Of a stretch of 36,828 bases of DNA, positions 1-7,731 are shown in pieces. Below the pieces are notes generated by a model. It did no database searches, was not told the DNA's origin, and saw nothing but the letters and a program-made list of their open reading frames with translations. The translations under genes and the position numbers were made by a program. The stretch is from Flavipsychrobacter stenotrophus (GTDB taxonomy: Bacteria; Bacteroidota; Bacteroidia; Chitinophagales; Chitinophagaceae): the NCBI GenBank assembly GCA_945902755.1, contig CAMDNC010000014.1, positions 1-36,828 on the forward strand, in the 5' to 3' direction. Position 1 is the stretch's first letter. The number at the start of each line of letters is the position of its first letter.

Positions 1-606
1 GCCAACGATGTAAACAGCAACACTATAACCATGCGTGTAGAAGACCTGTACATCCCAGAGGTAACGATTACAGCCAACCCAGGAACAGTGATCACCGAAG
101 GTACGGAAGTGGCATTTGCAACTACAGTAACTAATGCTGGACCATCACCAAGGTATCAGTGGTTGATAAATGGTGCAGCAGTAGCAGGTGCTACAATGGC
201 TACATTTAGCTACAACAACTTTGCAGATGGCGATTCATTGACCTGTATTGTAACTGGAACAGGATTATGTGGTCTGTCAACTATCAATAGTGTGGTGATG
301 AAAGTAACCCCATCGAATGGTATAGGCAGCACGGGTACAATAGGTGGCGACATCAGACTGATACCTAACCCTAACACTGGTAAGTTTGTGCTGAGTGGCA
401 CAGTGGGTAGCAACAACAATGCACCTATGAGTGTAGAGGTAACAAACATGCTGGGACAGGTGGTGTATAGCAGCGAAGTGACAGTGAAAGGCGGTGCAAT
501 AAACGAGCGCATAGAACTGAACAACACACTAGCGAATGGTATGTACCTGCTGAACCTGAGCAATGGCAGCGACCGTAAAGTGTTCCACTTTGTGGTGAAA
601 CAATAA
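1..606 (+). CDS. 3' end of a T9SS type A secreted protein with Ig-like domain (5' truncated)
   Basis: The reading frame is open from the first base of the window, so the first in-frame ATG (position 31) is internal and the true start lies upstream; 201 residues are visible. Residues about 12-100 look like an Ig/PKD-type beta-sandwich, with the YQWLINGA motif and a Cys in the second half. The last ~80 residues (from IRLIPNPNTGKF) form a T9SS type A sorting domain: the PNP motif, then GQVVYSS and NGMYLLNL, ending in FHFVVKQ. By family knowledge such proteins cross the outer membrane by T9SS and are released or anchored after removal of the C-terminal domain. The passenger domain that would define function is outside the window. 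The same domain type ends the giant protein at 7732-15390, so both should share the export route. Confidence 0.85.
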   Translation, partial: ANDVNSNTITMRVEDLYIPEVTITANPGTVITEGTEVAFATTVTNAGPSPRYQWLINGAAVAGATMATFSYNNFADGDSLTCIVTGTGLCGLSTINSVVMKVTPSNGIGSTGTIGGDIRLIPNPNTGKFVLSGTVGSNNNAPMSVEVTNMLGQVVYSSEVTVKGGAINERIELNNTLANGMYLLNLSNGSDRKVFHFVVKQ

Positions 607-637
607 GAGCAACAACAAAAATAACAAAGTAAAAAAG

Positions 638-665
638 ATGAGGGCTGCCAATTGGCGGCCCTCAT
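638..665 (+). terminator. Rho-independent-like hairpin after the T9SS protein
   Basis: A 12-bp stem (ATGAGGGCTGCC pairing with GGCGGCCCTCAT, one G-U pair) closes an AATT loop and is followed by a short TTT. It lies 32 nt after the stop at 606 and before the next + strand gene. Confidence 0.75.
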
Positions 666-754
666 TTATGTTGTTAGCTACCACACCAAAACCAATGATT
701 TCTATGAAATTCAACACTTTTATTTCTGCATATTTAGGGTAATTTTACAGCATT

Positions 755-2371
755 ATGGCTACCGCAAATCGAAATACATTGTTGTTTATTGTATTTATTG
801 CAGTGGTGGTATTCCTAGAGGGCTCCGTTCCGTATTGGTGCGCAGAACATTTTGCGCCCAAAGGATATACGTTTTCAGGTCAGATAATGTATGCTCCTGA
901 TCAAAACATGTATTTCTCATTTATAAGTCAGGCTGCAGATGGTGCATTTCTCCTTCGGAATAAGCTTACAGCAGTGCCACACGAACCAGTTTTTCTAAAT
1001 TTAGAATACTGGCTAATTGGATTCCTCCAGCGGGCCTCTGGACTCTCACAAAATAATATTTATCACGTTTGGCGATTGTTTGGGGTAGTGCTGCTAGCTG
1101 TTGGGTTTAGTATGCTAGCACATATGGTACTGCAGAGTCAGCGCCGTCGTAGGGTAGCGGTAGCTACTTTTTTTCTTACAGGCGGTTTTGGATTCATTTT
1201 TGCTATACTCGATGCGTTTCATTTACTCAGTTTCAATACCATGCAATGGGGAATCATCGATATGCGGTTTGGAATGTTGCCATTACAGCAAATCATTACC
1301 AATCCTCATTTTTCCTTCCCTCACGGGCTTATACTGATTGCCTATGCCTTTTTTCTGAAGGGTGAGCGAAGCGGTCTCATGAAATATTACCTATATTCTG
1401 GGTTGTTTTTTAATATTATTGGCCTTGTCCGCCCATACGATATTATCCCACCTATAGTTATATTTCCGATTTATGCCTTGGCCGTCAATGGTGGCTGGCG
1501 TGTAGATGTCAAGCAGTGGCTTATACGCATGTTGCCCTTGATTATGATAGTGCCTGTATTCCTATACAATGTATGGTTGTTTTCATTGCACCCTGTATTT
1601 AAATATTGGGCTAGTCAGGGACACAATTCGGGTAGTTTGCCATCTATTCATTGGCATTATATGGTTTACGGTGTAGTGGGTTTGCTAGCCATCTATAGGT
1701 TATTTCAAAATGTGGGTCGGCCATTAGGTCGTACTGGCAGATTTATGATATTATGGTTTGGGGTTACTTTTGCTTTTATACAATTGGGTAAAGTTGTTCC
1801 AGCGTTGGGATGGAGCCCACAAATAGGAGTTTATCTGGCAGCTCCACTTACCCTTGCTGCTTGTTCCATACAGTTTACTGGTTTTGCAGCATCTTGGTCG
1901 TTTCGCAGGTTGATATTGCCAGCTGTCGCAGTAGTCATATTGGTTAGTAATTTGGCAGTAGTTGCGTATCATTGCCGCAAGTTTGTTACCCAAACTAATT
2001 CTCTAGGTTTTTACACTAGTATTTCCAATCTGGAGGCCATGCAATGGTTGCAGCAGTATGATAGGTCGGGCAGTGTAGTATTAGCAGATGTACCTTCGTC
2101 GCAGCATATAGCCCGCTATTCTAGCCACTCAGTTGTGGCTGCGCATTACAGTGTTACCCCACGTTTTGAGCAGCGAGCTACAATAGCTGCCTTACTTTTA
2201 GCAGATACTATGATTACTACAGGCAGGTTAGCATTGCCGGATAGCTTAGGGGTTAGTTACCTTTTTCTCAAAAACGATACTCTAGCTCACCCGTCTACTG
2301 CCACACACGTTGAAGAGGTATACAGAAATCAAGAAGTGACCATATACAAGGTAAATCAAGTAGGTCAATAG
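755..2371 (+). CDS. Polytopic membrane protein, GT-C glycosyltransferase-like
   Basis: The 538-residue protein has about ten hydrophobic membrane segments, the first at residues ~8-24, and a soluble C-terminal part of about 100 residues. The large loop after the first segment carries APDQNMY. In GT-C enzymes that loop holds an acidic catalytic residue, so the Asp is a candidate. The C-terminal part (MQWLQQYD..VVLADVPSS..IARYSSHSVVAAHYSVTP) has the layout of periplasmic domains found after the membrane part of PMT/ArnT-like proteins: 'residue WL', a volatile beta strand, then a YS..VV.H..TP motif. Likely role: transferring a sugar from a polyprenyl carrier at the periplasmic face, but donor and acceptor cannot be read. 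A weak -7-like TAATTTTA lies at 740-747. No neighbouring polysaccharide cluster supports a specific pathway. Confidence 0.6.
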   Translation: MATANRNTLLFIVFIAVVVFLEGSVPYWCAEHFAPKGYTFSGQIMYAPDQNMYFSFISQAADGAFLLRNKLTAVPHEPVFLNLEYWLIGFLQRASGLSQNNIYHVWRLFGVVLLAVGFSMLAHMVLQSQRRRRVAVATFFLTGGFGFIFAILDAFHLLSFNTMQWGIIDMRFGMLPLQQIITNPHFSFPHGLILIAYAFFLKGERSGLMKYYLYSGLFFNIIGLVRPYDIIPPIVIFPIYALAVNGGWRVDVKQWLIRMLPLIMIVPVFLYNVWLFSLHPVFKYWASQGHNSGSLPSIHWHYMVYGVVGLLAIYRLFQNVGRPLGRTGRFMILWFGVTFAFIQLGKVVPALGWSPQIGVYLAAPLTLAACSIQFTGFAASWSFRRLILPAVAVVILVSNLAVVAYHCRKFVTQTNSLGFYTSISNLEAMQWLQQYDRSGSVVLADVPSSQHIARYSSHSVVAAHYSVTPRFEQRATIAALLLADTMITTGRLALPDSLGVSYLFLKNDTLAHPSTATHVEEVYRNQEVTIYKVNQVGQ

Positions 2372-2390
2372 TATTGGAGGACATAAAAAA

Positions 2391-2416
2391 AGTGGCACTG
2401 GATTAGCAGTGCCACT
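2391..2416 (-). terminator. Hairpin terminator between convergent genes
   Basis: A perfect 10-bp stem (AGTGGCACTG / CAGTGCCACT) with a 6-nt loop is preceded on the + strand by AAAAAA. Read on the minus strand it is therefore followed by a T-run, so it best fits the end of the 2448-2879 gene. It may also stop transcription from 755-2371, although that side has no T-run. Confidence 0.7.
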
Positions 2417-2447
2417 GAAATATAAGAAGCGTTTATTTGCAATAAAC

Positions 2448-2879
2448 TTAGAAAATTGGTAGTGGGGCAAAACCACCAAAAATCGAAATAAGTATCGCGG
2501 CCAAACCTAGTATTAAACCTACTAAGGCCAATCCACGGTTTCTCATTATTTTACGCAGTAAACCTAGAAAGCCTAACATCATAGCCGCTATTGCAAACAA
2601 TGGAGAGAAAAATCCCAGTATACCGCATACAAAGGCTAGTAGGCCTATAGTACCATTATACATCATTCCTAGAAACGATGGCGAAGCCAACCGTTGAATT
2701 GCAGATGCTGCTTCACTGGTCTTGTTCTCAACTGTTGTTACCGTACTGATGGCATTGGATGTGGCGTTTTGTTGCAAGACAATTGAATGTGCTTTTTTTG
2801 TGCTGTATCCAGCATAAGTAATGTGTGGTACTAACAGAAAAAGGGCTGCAGTAAGCACAAGAGAGCAAAAGTTCTTCAT
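2448..2879 (-). CDS. Small exported/membrane protein with two C-terminal TM segments
   Basis: The 143-residue protein starts with a signal sequence (MKNFCSLVLTAALFLLVPHITYA), followed by a Ser/Thr/Asn-rich stretch of about 50 residues and then two hydrophobic segments: GTIGLLAFVCGILGFFSPLF and GLALVGLILGLAAILISIFGG. The glycine-rich GLALVGLILG pattern resembles DUF4190-type small membrane proteins, which have no assigned biochemical role. A minus-strand -7-like box is at 2899-2906 (TATATTTG), 20-27 bases upstream of the start. It converges with the GT-C-like gene. No enzymatic motif is visible. Confidence 0.65.
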   Translation of the reverse strand: MKNFCSLVLTAALFLLVPHITYAGYSTKKAHSIVLQQNATSNAISTVTTVENKTSEAASAIQRLASPSFLGMMYNGTIGLLAFVCGILGFFSPLFAIAAMMLGFLGLLRKIMRNRGLALVGLILGLAAILISIFGGFAPLPIF

Positions 2880-2898
2880 AAAGGATATTTTATGGCAT

Positions 2899-2906
2899 CA
2901 AATATA
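2899..2906 (-). promoter_or_regulatory. Putative -7 box for the small membrane protein
   Basis: TATATTTG on the minus strand matches TAnnTTTG and sits 20 nt upstream of the start at 2879. No TTTG is present at the expected -33 spacing. Confidence 0.45.
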
Positions 2907-2971
2907 GTGTTTTGCTATCACCTTGTATATCATACCGTTCTAAAAAATTACAACTAGCCGTACTTATGCTA

Positions 2972-3003
2972 TTTCATAGCCACATTTATTAGCTGTAACT
3001 TTG
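2972..3003 (+). promoter_or_regulatory. Putative promoter of the aldehyde dehydrogenase
   Basis: TAACTTTG at 2996-3003 exactly matches the Bacteroidota -7 consensus. TTTC at 2972-2975, a near match to TTTG, lies 20 nt further upstream. The start codon at 3023 is 20 nt after the box. Confidence 0.65.
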
Positions 3004-3022
3004 CACACAAATACACAATAAC

Positions 3023-4555
3023 ATGAAAATGGAAAAAGTGCTCGGTAAACTGGGTATTGATAAAGTAAACGATGGCGCAGCCACAGGTGCTAAATGGATA
3101 AAAGCTAATGGCGAAAAGATTGATTCATTTTCGCCTGTAGATGGTAAGCGAATAGGATCTGTAGCTACGGTCACTCGTGAAGATTACGATACCGTAGTAG
3201 CAAAAGCTCAGGAGGCATTTATTGAGTGGCGCACATGGCCAGCCCCCAAGCGTGGCGAAGTAGTACGTCAGATGGGCGATGCCCTCCGCAAGCACAAGGA
3301 GCACTTGGGTAAGCTAGTATCTTATGAAATGGGTAAAAGCCTTCAAGAAGGATATGGTGAGGTGCAGGAGATGATAGATATATGCGATTTTGCTGTAGGT
3401 CTTTCGCGCCAGTTGTATGGCCTTACCATGCATAGCGAGCGTCCACAGCACCGTATGTATGAACAGTGGCACCCATTGGGCGTTGTAGGTATTATAAGTG
3501 CATTCAATTTCCCGGTAGCTGTGTGGAGCTGGAACAGCATGTTGGCATTCATTTGTGGTAATACCTGCATATGGAAACCTTCTGAAAAAACACCATTATC
3601 TGGGCTTGCTTGTCAGAATATCATAGCCGATGTGCTCAAAGACAACAATGTACCAGAGGGCGTTTGCAATCTTGTAATAGGTGGTCGCGACTGTGGTGAG
3701 TGGATGAGTAGTGATGTTCGGATTCCGTTGATGTCAGCCACAGGTTCTACACGGATGGGCAAGGCTGTAGGCGCAGCAGTAGCAGCACGCTTAGGTCGTT
3801 CTCTGCTGGAGCTAGGTGGCAACAATGCAATTATCGTTACCGAAAACGCCGATCTTAACATAGCTCTTCGTGCGGCCATATTTGGTGCTGTAGGTACTGC
3901 TGGTCAACGTTGCACTACAACCCGCAGACTTATCATACACGAGAGCATTTACGATGCTTTCAAGAAAAAACTTGTTGCAGCTTACAAGCAATTGGTTATT
4001 GGTAGTCCGCTCGATGAAAACAGCCATGTTGGTCCGTTGATAGACACAGATGCGGTGGCTGCATATACCCAAGCGATAGCCGAGGTTAAAAAAGCTGGTG
4101 GTAAGGCAGTAGTAGCTGGTGGTGTGCTCACTGGCGAAGATTACGAAAGTGGTTGTTATGTAAAGCCTTGCGTTTTTGAGGTGCAGAATGAATGGCCGAT
4201 AGTGCAGCACGAAACCTTTGCACCAATATTGTATATCATGAAGTACAGTACTCTGCAAGAAGCTATTGCTCTGCAAAATGCTGTTCCGCAAGGTTTGTCT
4301 TCATCTATCATGACCCTCAACATGCGTGAGGCTGAGCAATTCCTTTCTTGCGCAGGTAGCGATTGCGGTATTGCTAACGTTAACATTGGAACAAGTGGTG
4401 CTGAGATAGGTGGTGCGTTTGGTGGTGAAAAGGAAACAGGTGGTGGTCGCGAAAGTGGCTCAGATAGCTGGAAAGCATACATGCGTCGTCAGACAAATAC
4501 GATCAATTACAGCGATCAGTTGCCATTAGCACAGGGTATTAAGTTTAATATATAA
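3023..4555 (+). CDS. Aldehyde dehydrogenase, ALDH7 (alpha-aminoadipic semialdehyde dehydrogenase) type
   Basis: The 510-residue protein is a full-length NAD(P)-dependent aldehyde dehydrogenase. Visible motifs in order: SAFNFP (159-164), cofactor-binding WKPSE (K185), GSTRMG (241-246), the general-base Glu in LELGG (E263) and the catalytic Cys in GQRC (C297). The GGNNAI stretch after the Glu, the SATGSTRMG variant and C-terminal GGGRESGSDSWKAYMRR are characteristic of antiquitin/ALDH7A1 and bacterial piperidine-6-carboxylate dehydrogenases. These oxidise alpha-aminoadipic semialdehyde in lysine breakdown. Substrate is inferred from family resemblance; no lysine-catabolism gene is adjacent. It is a single-gene unit with its own promoter and terminator. 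Confidence 0.92.
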   Translation: MKMEKVLGKLGIDKVNDGAATGAKWIKANGEKIDSFSPVDGKRIGSVATVTREDYDTVVAKAQEAFIEWRTWPAPKRGEVVRQMGDALRKHKEHLGKLVSYEMGKSLQEGYGEVQEMIDICDFAVGLSRQLYGLTMHSERPQHRMYEQWHPLGVVGIISAFNFPVAVWSWNSMLAFICGNTCIWKPSEKTPLSGLACQNIIADVLKDNNVPEGVCNLVIGGRDCGEWMSSDVRIPLMSATGSTRMGKAVGAAVAARLGRSLLELGGNNAIIVTENADLNIALRAAIFGAVGTAGQRCTTTRRLIIHESIYDAFKKKLVAAYKQLVIGSPLDENSHVGPLIDTDAVAAYTQAIAEVKKAGGKAVVAGGVLTGEDYESGCYVKPCVFEVQNEWPIVQHETFAPILYIMKYSTLQEAIALQNAVPQGLSSSIMTLNMREAEQFLSCAGSDCGIANVNIGTSGAEIGGAFGGEKETGGGRESGSDSWKAYMRRQTNTINYSDQLPLAQGIKFNI

Positions 4556-4604
4556 CTAGGCTGCCAGCTTCGATTGGCCCATACATTACAGCTAGTATTT
4601 TCTG

Positions 4605-4637
4605 CCGGAGGTGTACCCTGCACCTCCGGTTATTTTT
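4605..4637 (+). terminator. Intrinsic terminator after the aldehyde dehydrogenase
   Basis: A 9-bp GC-rich stem (CCGGAGGTG / CACCTCCGG) closes a 7-nt loop and is followed by TTATTTTT. It lies 49 nt after the stop codon. Confidence 0.85.
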
Positions 4638-4666
4638 GAAATTGATTTCAATGAAATGCAGATTTT

Positions 4667-5920
4667 ATGAAAAATGCCCTGTTTACATTTTTAGTTTTAT
4701 TGATAGCCAAATTATCATTGGCTCAGGTGCCCGATACAGCTATGAAGCACCTCATGGATTATCGAGTTTATGACTGCTACGAGGTGGAGTACAATTCGAT
4801 TGTGCAATCCCAGCGACTTCACACACAAGGTAAGCGCGACTCGCTGAATGCACTCATTACTTTTTGGAAAAATCATTGTGCACCTAACGAGCGCATTATT
4901 TCGTTATCCATTCTAAATAGTATTAAAAACAACACTTTTAAAGAAAGCCTTACTGAAAATGAGTTTTTAAATCCTCGTTCGAAAACAACGTTTACAGACA
5001 GCGACATATATGTAAGGGATATCTTTTACTATCTCAAAGAATATAGAGCAGCGGTAGCGGGAGCAATATCTGACAACCAATATAGTATATGGGTAGATAA
5101 TAATTATTCATTGCCCAAAGATTACACAGAGTACTACAAATTTTACAAACAATATTATGGCTTTTTGCAAGAGTTGGCAGCATCATTAGAAGGCAAGAGA
5201 GTCTATTCTCCTGCAGAGGAGTTTTTGATTAAGTTTTACGCAAGACCAGACAGTGTAGCGTTTACCCAGCTCGATTCTTTGAAGTTTCAATCTTCTATTA
5301 TTGGTAAAAAATATCTAGCAAGCAAAAACTTTCATAATAAAATACATGGCTTCAGTAGCAATATACAAATGGGAATGTGGCTGCCCAATGGACCACTAAG
5401 TACTTTGGGTAGTCATCCCTATATTGCTTACAATCTTGGTGGCAGAGGAGAAGTGATAATGGTAGATTTTACCTTTGGGTTGAGGTTTGGTGATGCTAAA
5501 AACAACTATACAGTACTGAAGGATGGAATATATTACAATAGTAATAATTACATAAGTTGGTTTACAGGTGTCGATATTGGCTGTAAGTTGTTTCGTACCC
5601 GCAGAAGTGAATTTGACTGTTTAGTAGGTCTCGGGTACGAAGAGATTCAAACGCTGTATGAGCCAGTTGCGGAAGACGTGGCGAATACACAATCGGTAAA
5701 ATCTTTTTATGCCAATGCAGGTCTTGCTTATAAAATATACGTAAGAGATGCTGTAATAAAAGGTAAGCATAAACGTTCCTATTTTTCATTGCAGGCAAAA
5801 TATAACTATGTCAATTACAACAATAGGGGAGGCACAGACCTGACAGGTAATGCCTTAATTATAGGTCTTGTTTACGGTAGCTACACGCATGGCTACATCA
5901 AGTACCCGAATTTGAATTAG
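4667..5920 (+). CDS. Exported protein of unknown function, helical N-half and beta-barrel-like C-half
   Basis: The 417-residue protein has a clear signal peptide (MKNALFTFLVLLIAKLSLAQ). I do not recognise a named family. Residues ~21-215 are charged, Tyr-rich and predicted mostly helical by eye (YYKFYKQYYGFLQELAASLE). From about 225 onward the sequence switches to alternating hydrophobic/polar strands with turns: IQMGMWLPNG, PYIAYNLGGRG, MVDFTFGLRFG, WFTGVDIGCKL, CLVGLGYEEI, SFYANAGLAYKIYV, YFSLQAKYNYVNY and LIIGLVYGSY. These resemble outer-membrane beta strands, about eight to ten in all. Outer-membrane location with a periplasmic helical domain is inference. The C-terminus (KYPNLN) lacks the usual aromatic terminal residue of barrel proteins. 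It is a single-gene unit between a terminator and a response regulator. Confidence 0.7.
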   Translation: MKNALFTFLVLLIAKLSLAQVPDTAMKHLMDYRVYDCYEVEYNSIVQSQRLHTQGKRDSLNALITFWKNHCAPNERIISLSILNSIKNNTFKESLTENEFLNPRSKTTFTDSDIYVRDIFYYLKEYRAAVAGAISDNQYSIWVDNNYSLPKDYTEYYKFYKQYYGFLQELAASLEGKRVYSPAEEFLIKFYARPDSVAFTQLDSLKFQSSIIGKKYLASKNFHNKIHGFSSNIQMGMWLPNGPLSTLGSHPYIAYNLGGRGEVIMVDFTFGLRFGDAKNNYTVLKDGIYYNSNNYISWFTGVDIGCKLFRTRRSEFDCLVGLGYEEIQTLYEPVAEDVANTQSVKSFYANAGLAYKIYVRDAVIKGKHKRSYFSLQAKYNYVNYNNRGGTDLTGNALIIGLVYGSYTHGYIKYPNLN

Positions 5921-6021
5921 TAATTGCATAGAATTTCTTGTGTGTTAAACTATACCTAGTTAACAAAATATTGTACATTACAATATCTTTATGGTATTAC
6001 ATTTGATAAACAATTAGCAAC

Positions 6022-6723
6022 ATGGAAAAGGAAAAAAATAAAATACTGTTGGTTGAAGATGATACCAACTTCGGTCATGTACTGAAAAGCTATCTTGAAT
6101 TAAACGATTTTGTAGTAGAACTAGCCAGAGATGGTATACTAGGTTTGGCAGCTTTCCGCAGAGAACGTTTCGATGTTTGTCTGCTGGATGTGATGATGCC
6201 AAATATGGATGGATTTACATTGGCAGAAGAGATACGTAATGTAGATCCAGATGTGCCATTGTTTTTCTTATCTGCGAAAAGCATGAAAGACGATATACTT
6301 ACTGGCTATAAACTAGGTGCAGATGATTACATCACGAAGCCTTTTGACAGTGAGGTGTTGCTTCATAAGATTAAAGCTATTCTGAAACGAAATCAGGAGA
6401 TGCATGAAAAAAACCACTCTCAAATAGAGTTTGTAATAGGGAGCTACCATTTCAATAGTAAGTTACGCACTTTGAAGCATGGTGAGCTGTCTAGTACTTT
6501 ATCGCCAAAAGAGAACGAACTTTTGTTGATGTTGTGCGAATATAAGAATGATCTACTGCCACGCGAAACTGCCCTCAAGCGGATATGGGGTAGTGACACC
6601 TACTTCAATGGTCGTAGTATGGACGTGTATATAGCTAAGCTGCGTAAATATCTCAAAGAGGATAGCTCAGTTGAAATTGTCAACATTCATGGTAATGGTT
6701 TCAGACTAGTAGTGCCCGAGTAA
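6022..6723 (+). CDS. OmpR/PhoB-family response regulator (orphan)
   Basis: The 233-residue protein has an N-terminal receiver domain (about 7-125): acidic pair D13/D14, phospho-acceptor D56 in CLLDVMMP, S84 in FFLSAKS, and K106 in DYITKPF. A C-terminal winged-helix DNA-binding domain follows (about 135-232), with LSPKENELLLMLCEY, the recognition-helix stretch SMDVYIAKLRKYL and IHGNGFRL at the wing. This matches the Bacteroidota RprY-like group by architecture. No histidine kinase gene lies within the window on either side, so its signal and partner cannot be inferred. A TATCTTTA -7-like box lies at 5984-5991. The strong hairpin downstream makes it monocistronic. Confidence 0.93.
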   Translation: MEKEKNKILLVEDDTNFGHVLKSYLELNDFVVELARDGILGLAAFRRERFDVCLLDVMMPNMDGFTLAEEIRNVDPDVPLFFLSAKSMKDDILTGYKLGADDYITKPFDSEVLLHKIKAILKRNQEMHEKNHSQIEFVIGSYHFNSKLRTLKHGELSSTLSPKENELLLMLCEYKNDLLPRETALKRIWGSDTYFNGRSMDVYIAKLRKYLKEDSSVEIVNIHGNGFRLVVPE

Positions 6724-6744
6724 TATTCTAGTTTATTTTGATAA

Positions 6745-6781
6745 AAAAAGTGGACGCATCTAGCAGATGCGTCCACTTTTT
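6745..6781. terminator. Bidirectional terminator between response regulator and SOD
   Basis: A perfect 17-bp stem (left arm AAAAAGTGGACGCATCT at 6745-6761) with a 3-nt loop has an A-run on one side and a T-run on the other, so it works for both convergent genes. Confidence 0.9.
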
Positions 6782-6803
6782 AGCTTGTTACTTACTTGGT
6801 ATT

Positions 6804-7406
6804 TTATAGAGCTGCTTGGTATCGTTTAGCTACTTCAGCCCAGTTTACAACGTTCCATATGGCAACCATATAGTCTGGACGTTTATTTTGGTATTTTAGA
6901 TAGTAAGCATGCTCCCAAACATCTATGCCCAATATTGGAGTGCCTTTTACTTCTGCGATGTCCATCAGTGGGTTATCTTGGTTTGGAGTAGAACTAACGA
7001 CAAGTTTACCTTCACTAACTGATAGCCAAGCCCAACCACTACCGAAACGGGTAGTACCGGCAGTGTTCATTTTTTCTTTAAGTCCATCCAACGAACCAAA
7101 TATTTCATTGATTGCTGCTTCTAGGTCACCATTTAACGGGCTACCTCCTGGTGTGAGTACAGACCAGAAAAGGGAGTGATTATAATGACCGCCACCGTTA
7201 TTGCGTACGGCTGGTGGATAAGCCGATATACTTGCCATCAATTCTTCAAGCGACTTATTTTCCCCTTCCGTACCAGCTAATGCCTTGTTAAGGTTGTCTA
7301 CATATGCTTGGTGATGTTTGCCATGGTGAATTTGCATAGTCAGCGTATCGATATGTGGTTCCAGTGCATCGTGCCCGTAAGGCAATGTTGGGAGCGTGTG
7401 TGCCAT
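6804..7406 (-). CDS. sodA: Superoxide dismutase, Fe/Mn family (Mn-type signature)
   Basis: The 200-residue cytoplasmic enzyme disproportionates superoxide to peroxide and oxygen. The four metal ligands are visible: H27 in [10 protein letters not shown]77 in HYNHSLFW, and D162 and H166 in IDVWEHAYY. The outer-sphere glutamine sits in the PNQDNP loop (Q143), with Gly in the GGGH segment, the arrangement typical of Mn rather than Fe enzymes. Metal choice is inference, since cambialistic SODs are known in this phylum. No signal peptide is present. The -7 box on the minus strand (7436-7443) lies 30 nt upstream. OxyR is encoded about 11 kb away, and no OxyR site could be identified here. Confidence 0.96.
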   Translation of the reverse strand: MAHTLPTLPYGHDALEPHIDTLTMQIHHGKHHQAYVDNLNKALAGTEGENKSLEELMASISAYPPAVRNNGGGHYNHSLFWSVLTPGGSPLNGDLEAAINEIFGSLDGLKEKMNTAGTTRFGSGWAWLSVSEGKLVVSSTPNQDNPLMDIAEVKGTPILGIDVWEHAYYLKYQNKRPDYMVAIWNVVNWAEVAKRYQAAL

Positions 7407-7435
7407 AGTTATTTGCGTTTTAGTTTGTTGTAGGT

Positions 7436-7443
7436 CAAAGTTA
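7436..7443 (-). promoter_or_regulatory. Putative -7 box of sod
   Basis: TAACTTTG followed by ACC on the minus strand exactly matches TAnnTTTG. TTTG elements lie 17 and 23 nt upstream, on either side of the usual ~20 nt spacing. Confidence 0.65.
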
Positions 7444-7610
7444 AGTCAATAAGCTGTTACCAAAGGCAAATGCGAAATAAGTAAAACAGATAGTGGTATA
7501 AACTTTTGTACAGTTGAAGCATCAATACGTTCGATTTGTGTGTATCTGTATTGGTTCATTACCTATTAATTAACATTGACCCAGCGAAGGCATAGATGTT
7601 GAAAAAACGG

Positions 7611-7641
7611 TTGGTGTTTTGGTTAAAAAAAATTAACTTTA
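7611..7641 (+). promoter_or_regulatory. Putative promoter of the giant adhesin
   Basis: TTG at 7611-7613 and TAACTTTA at 7634-7641 are separated by 20 nt, fitting the Bacteroidota -33/-7 layout with one mismatch in the -7 box. The implied leader is about 80 nt. Confidence 0.45.
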
Positions 7642-7671
7642 TCGCTTATACTTGTCAGCGATAAGTGTAAG
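7639..7671 (+). promoter_or_regulatory. Two overlapping, mutually exclusive hairpins at the adhesin promoter/leader
   Basis: Hairpin A pairs TTATCGCT (7639-7646) with AGCGATAA (7657-7664), a perfect 8-bp stem with a 10-nt loop. Hairpin B pairs CTTATACTT (7645-7653) with AAGTGTAAG (7663-7671), 9 bp with one G-U. They share bases, so only one can form in RNA. Hairpin A also overlaps the end of the -7 box and could instead be a DNA operator. Confidence 0.5.
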
Positions 7672-7731
7672 TGATTGAGTGCTATTTGTTTACTATACTA
7701 ATTCTATTAAAAAGTTGTCAAAATTCAGTTT

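Larger units (their letters stand above)
7407..7731. other. 325-bp intergenic region between divergent sod and giant adhesin gene
   Basis: This is the only gene-free stretch above 300 bp. It holds the minus-strand sod promoter near 7436-7443, a candidate + strand promoter at 7611-7641 and a pair of overlapping hairpins at 7639-7671. The remainder is AT-rich, and I see no open reading frame or RNA gene in it. Confidence 0.6.

Noticed and set aside
3812-4291. A 159-residue minus-strand open frame inside the aldehyde dehydrogenase
   Set aside because: It overlaps a fully conserved enzyme gene on the other strand and shows no recognisable protein pattern.
6022-6723. Two-component pair with a neighbouring kinase
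   Set aside because: No histidine kinase motifs (H-box, N-box, G-box) are found in the adjacent genes on either strand.
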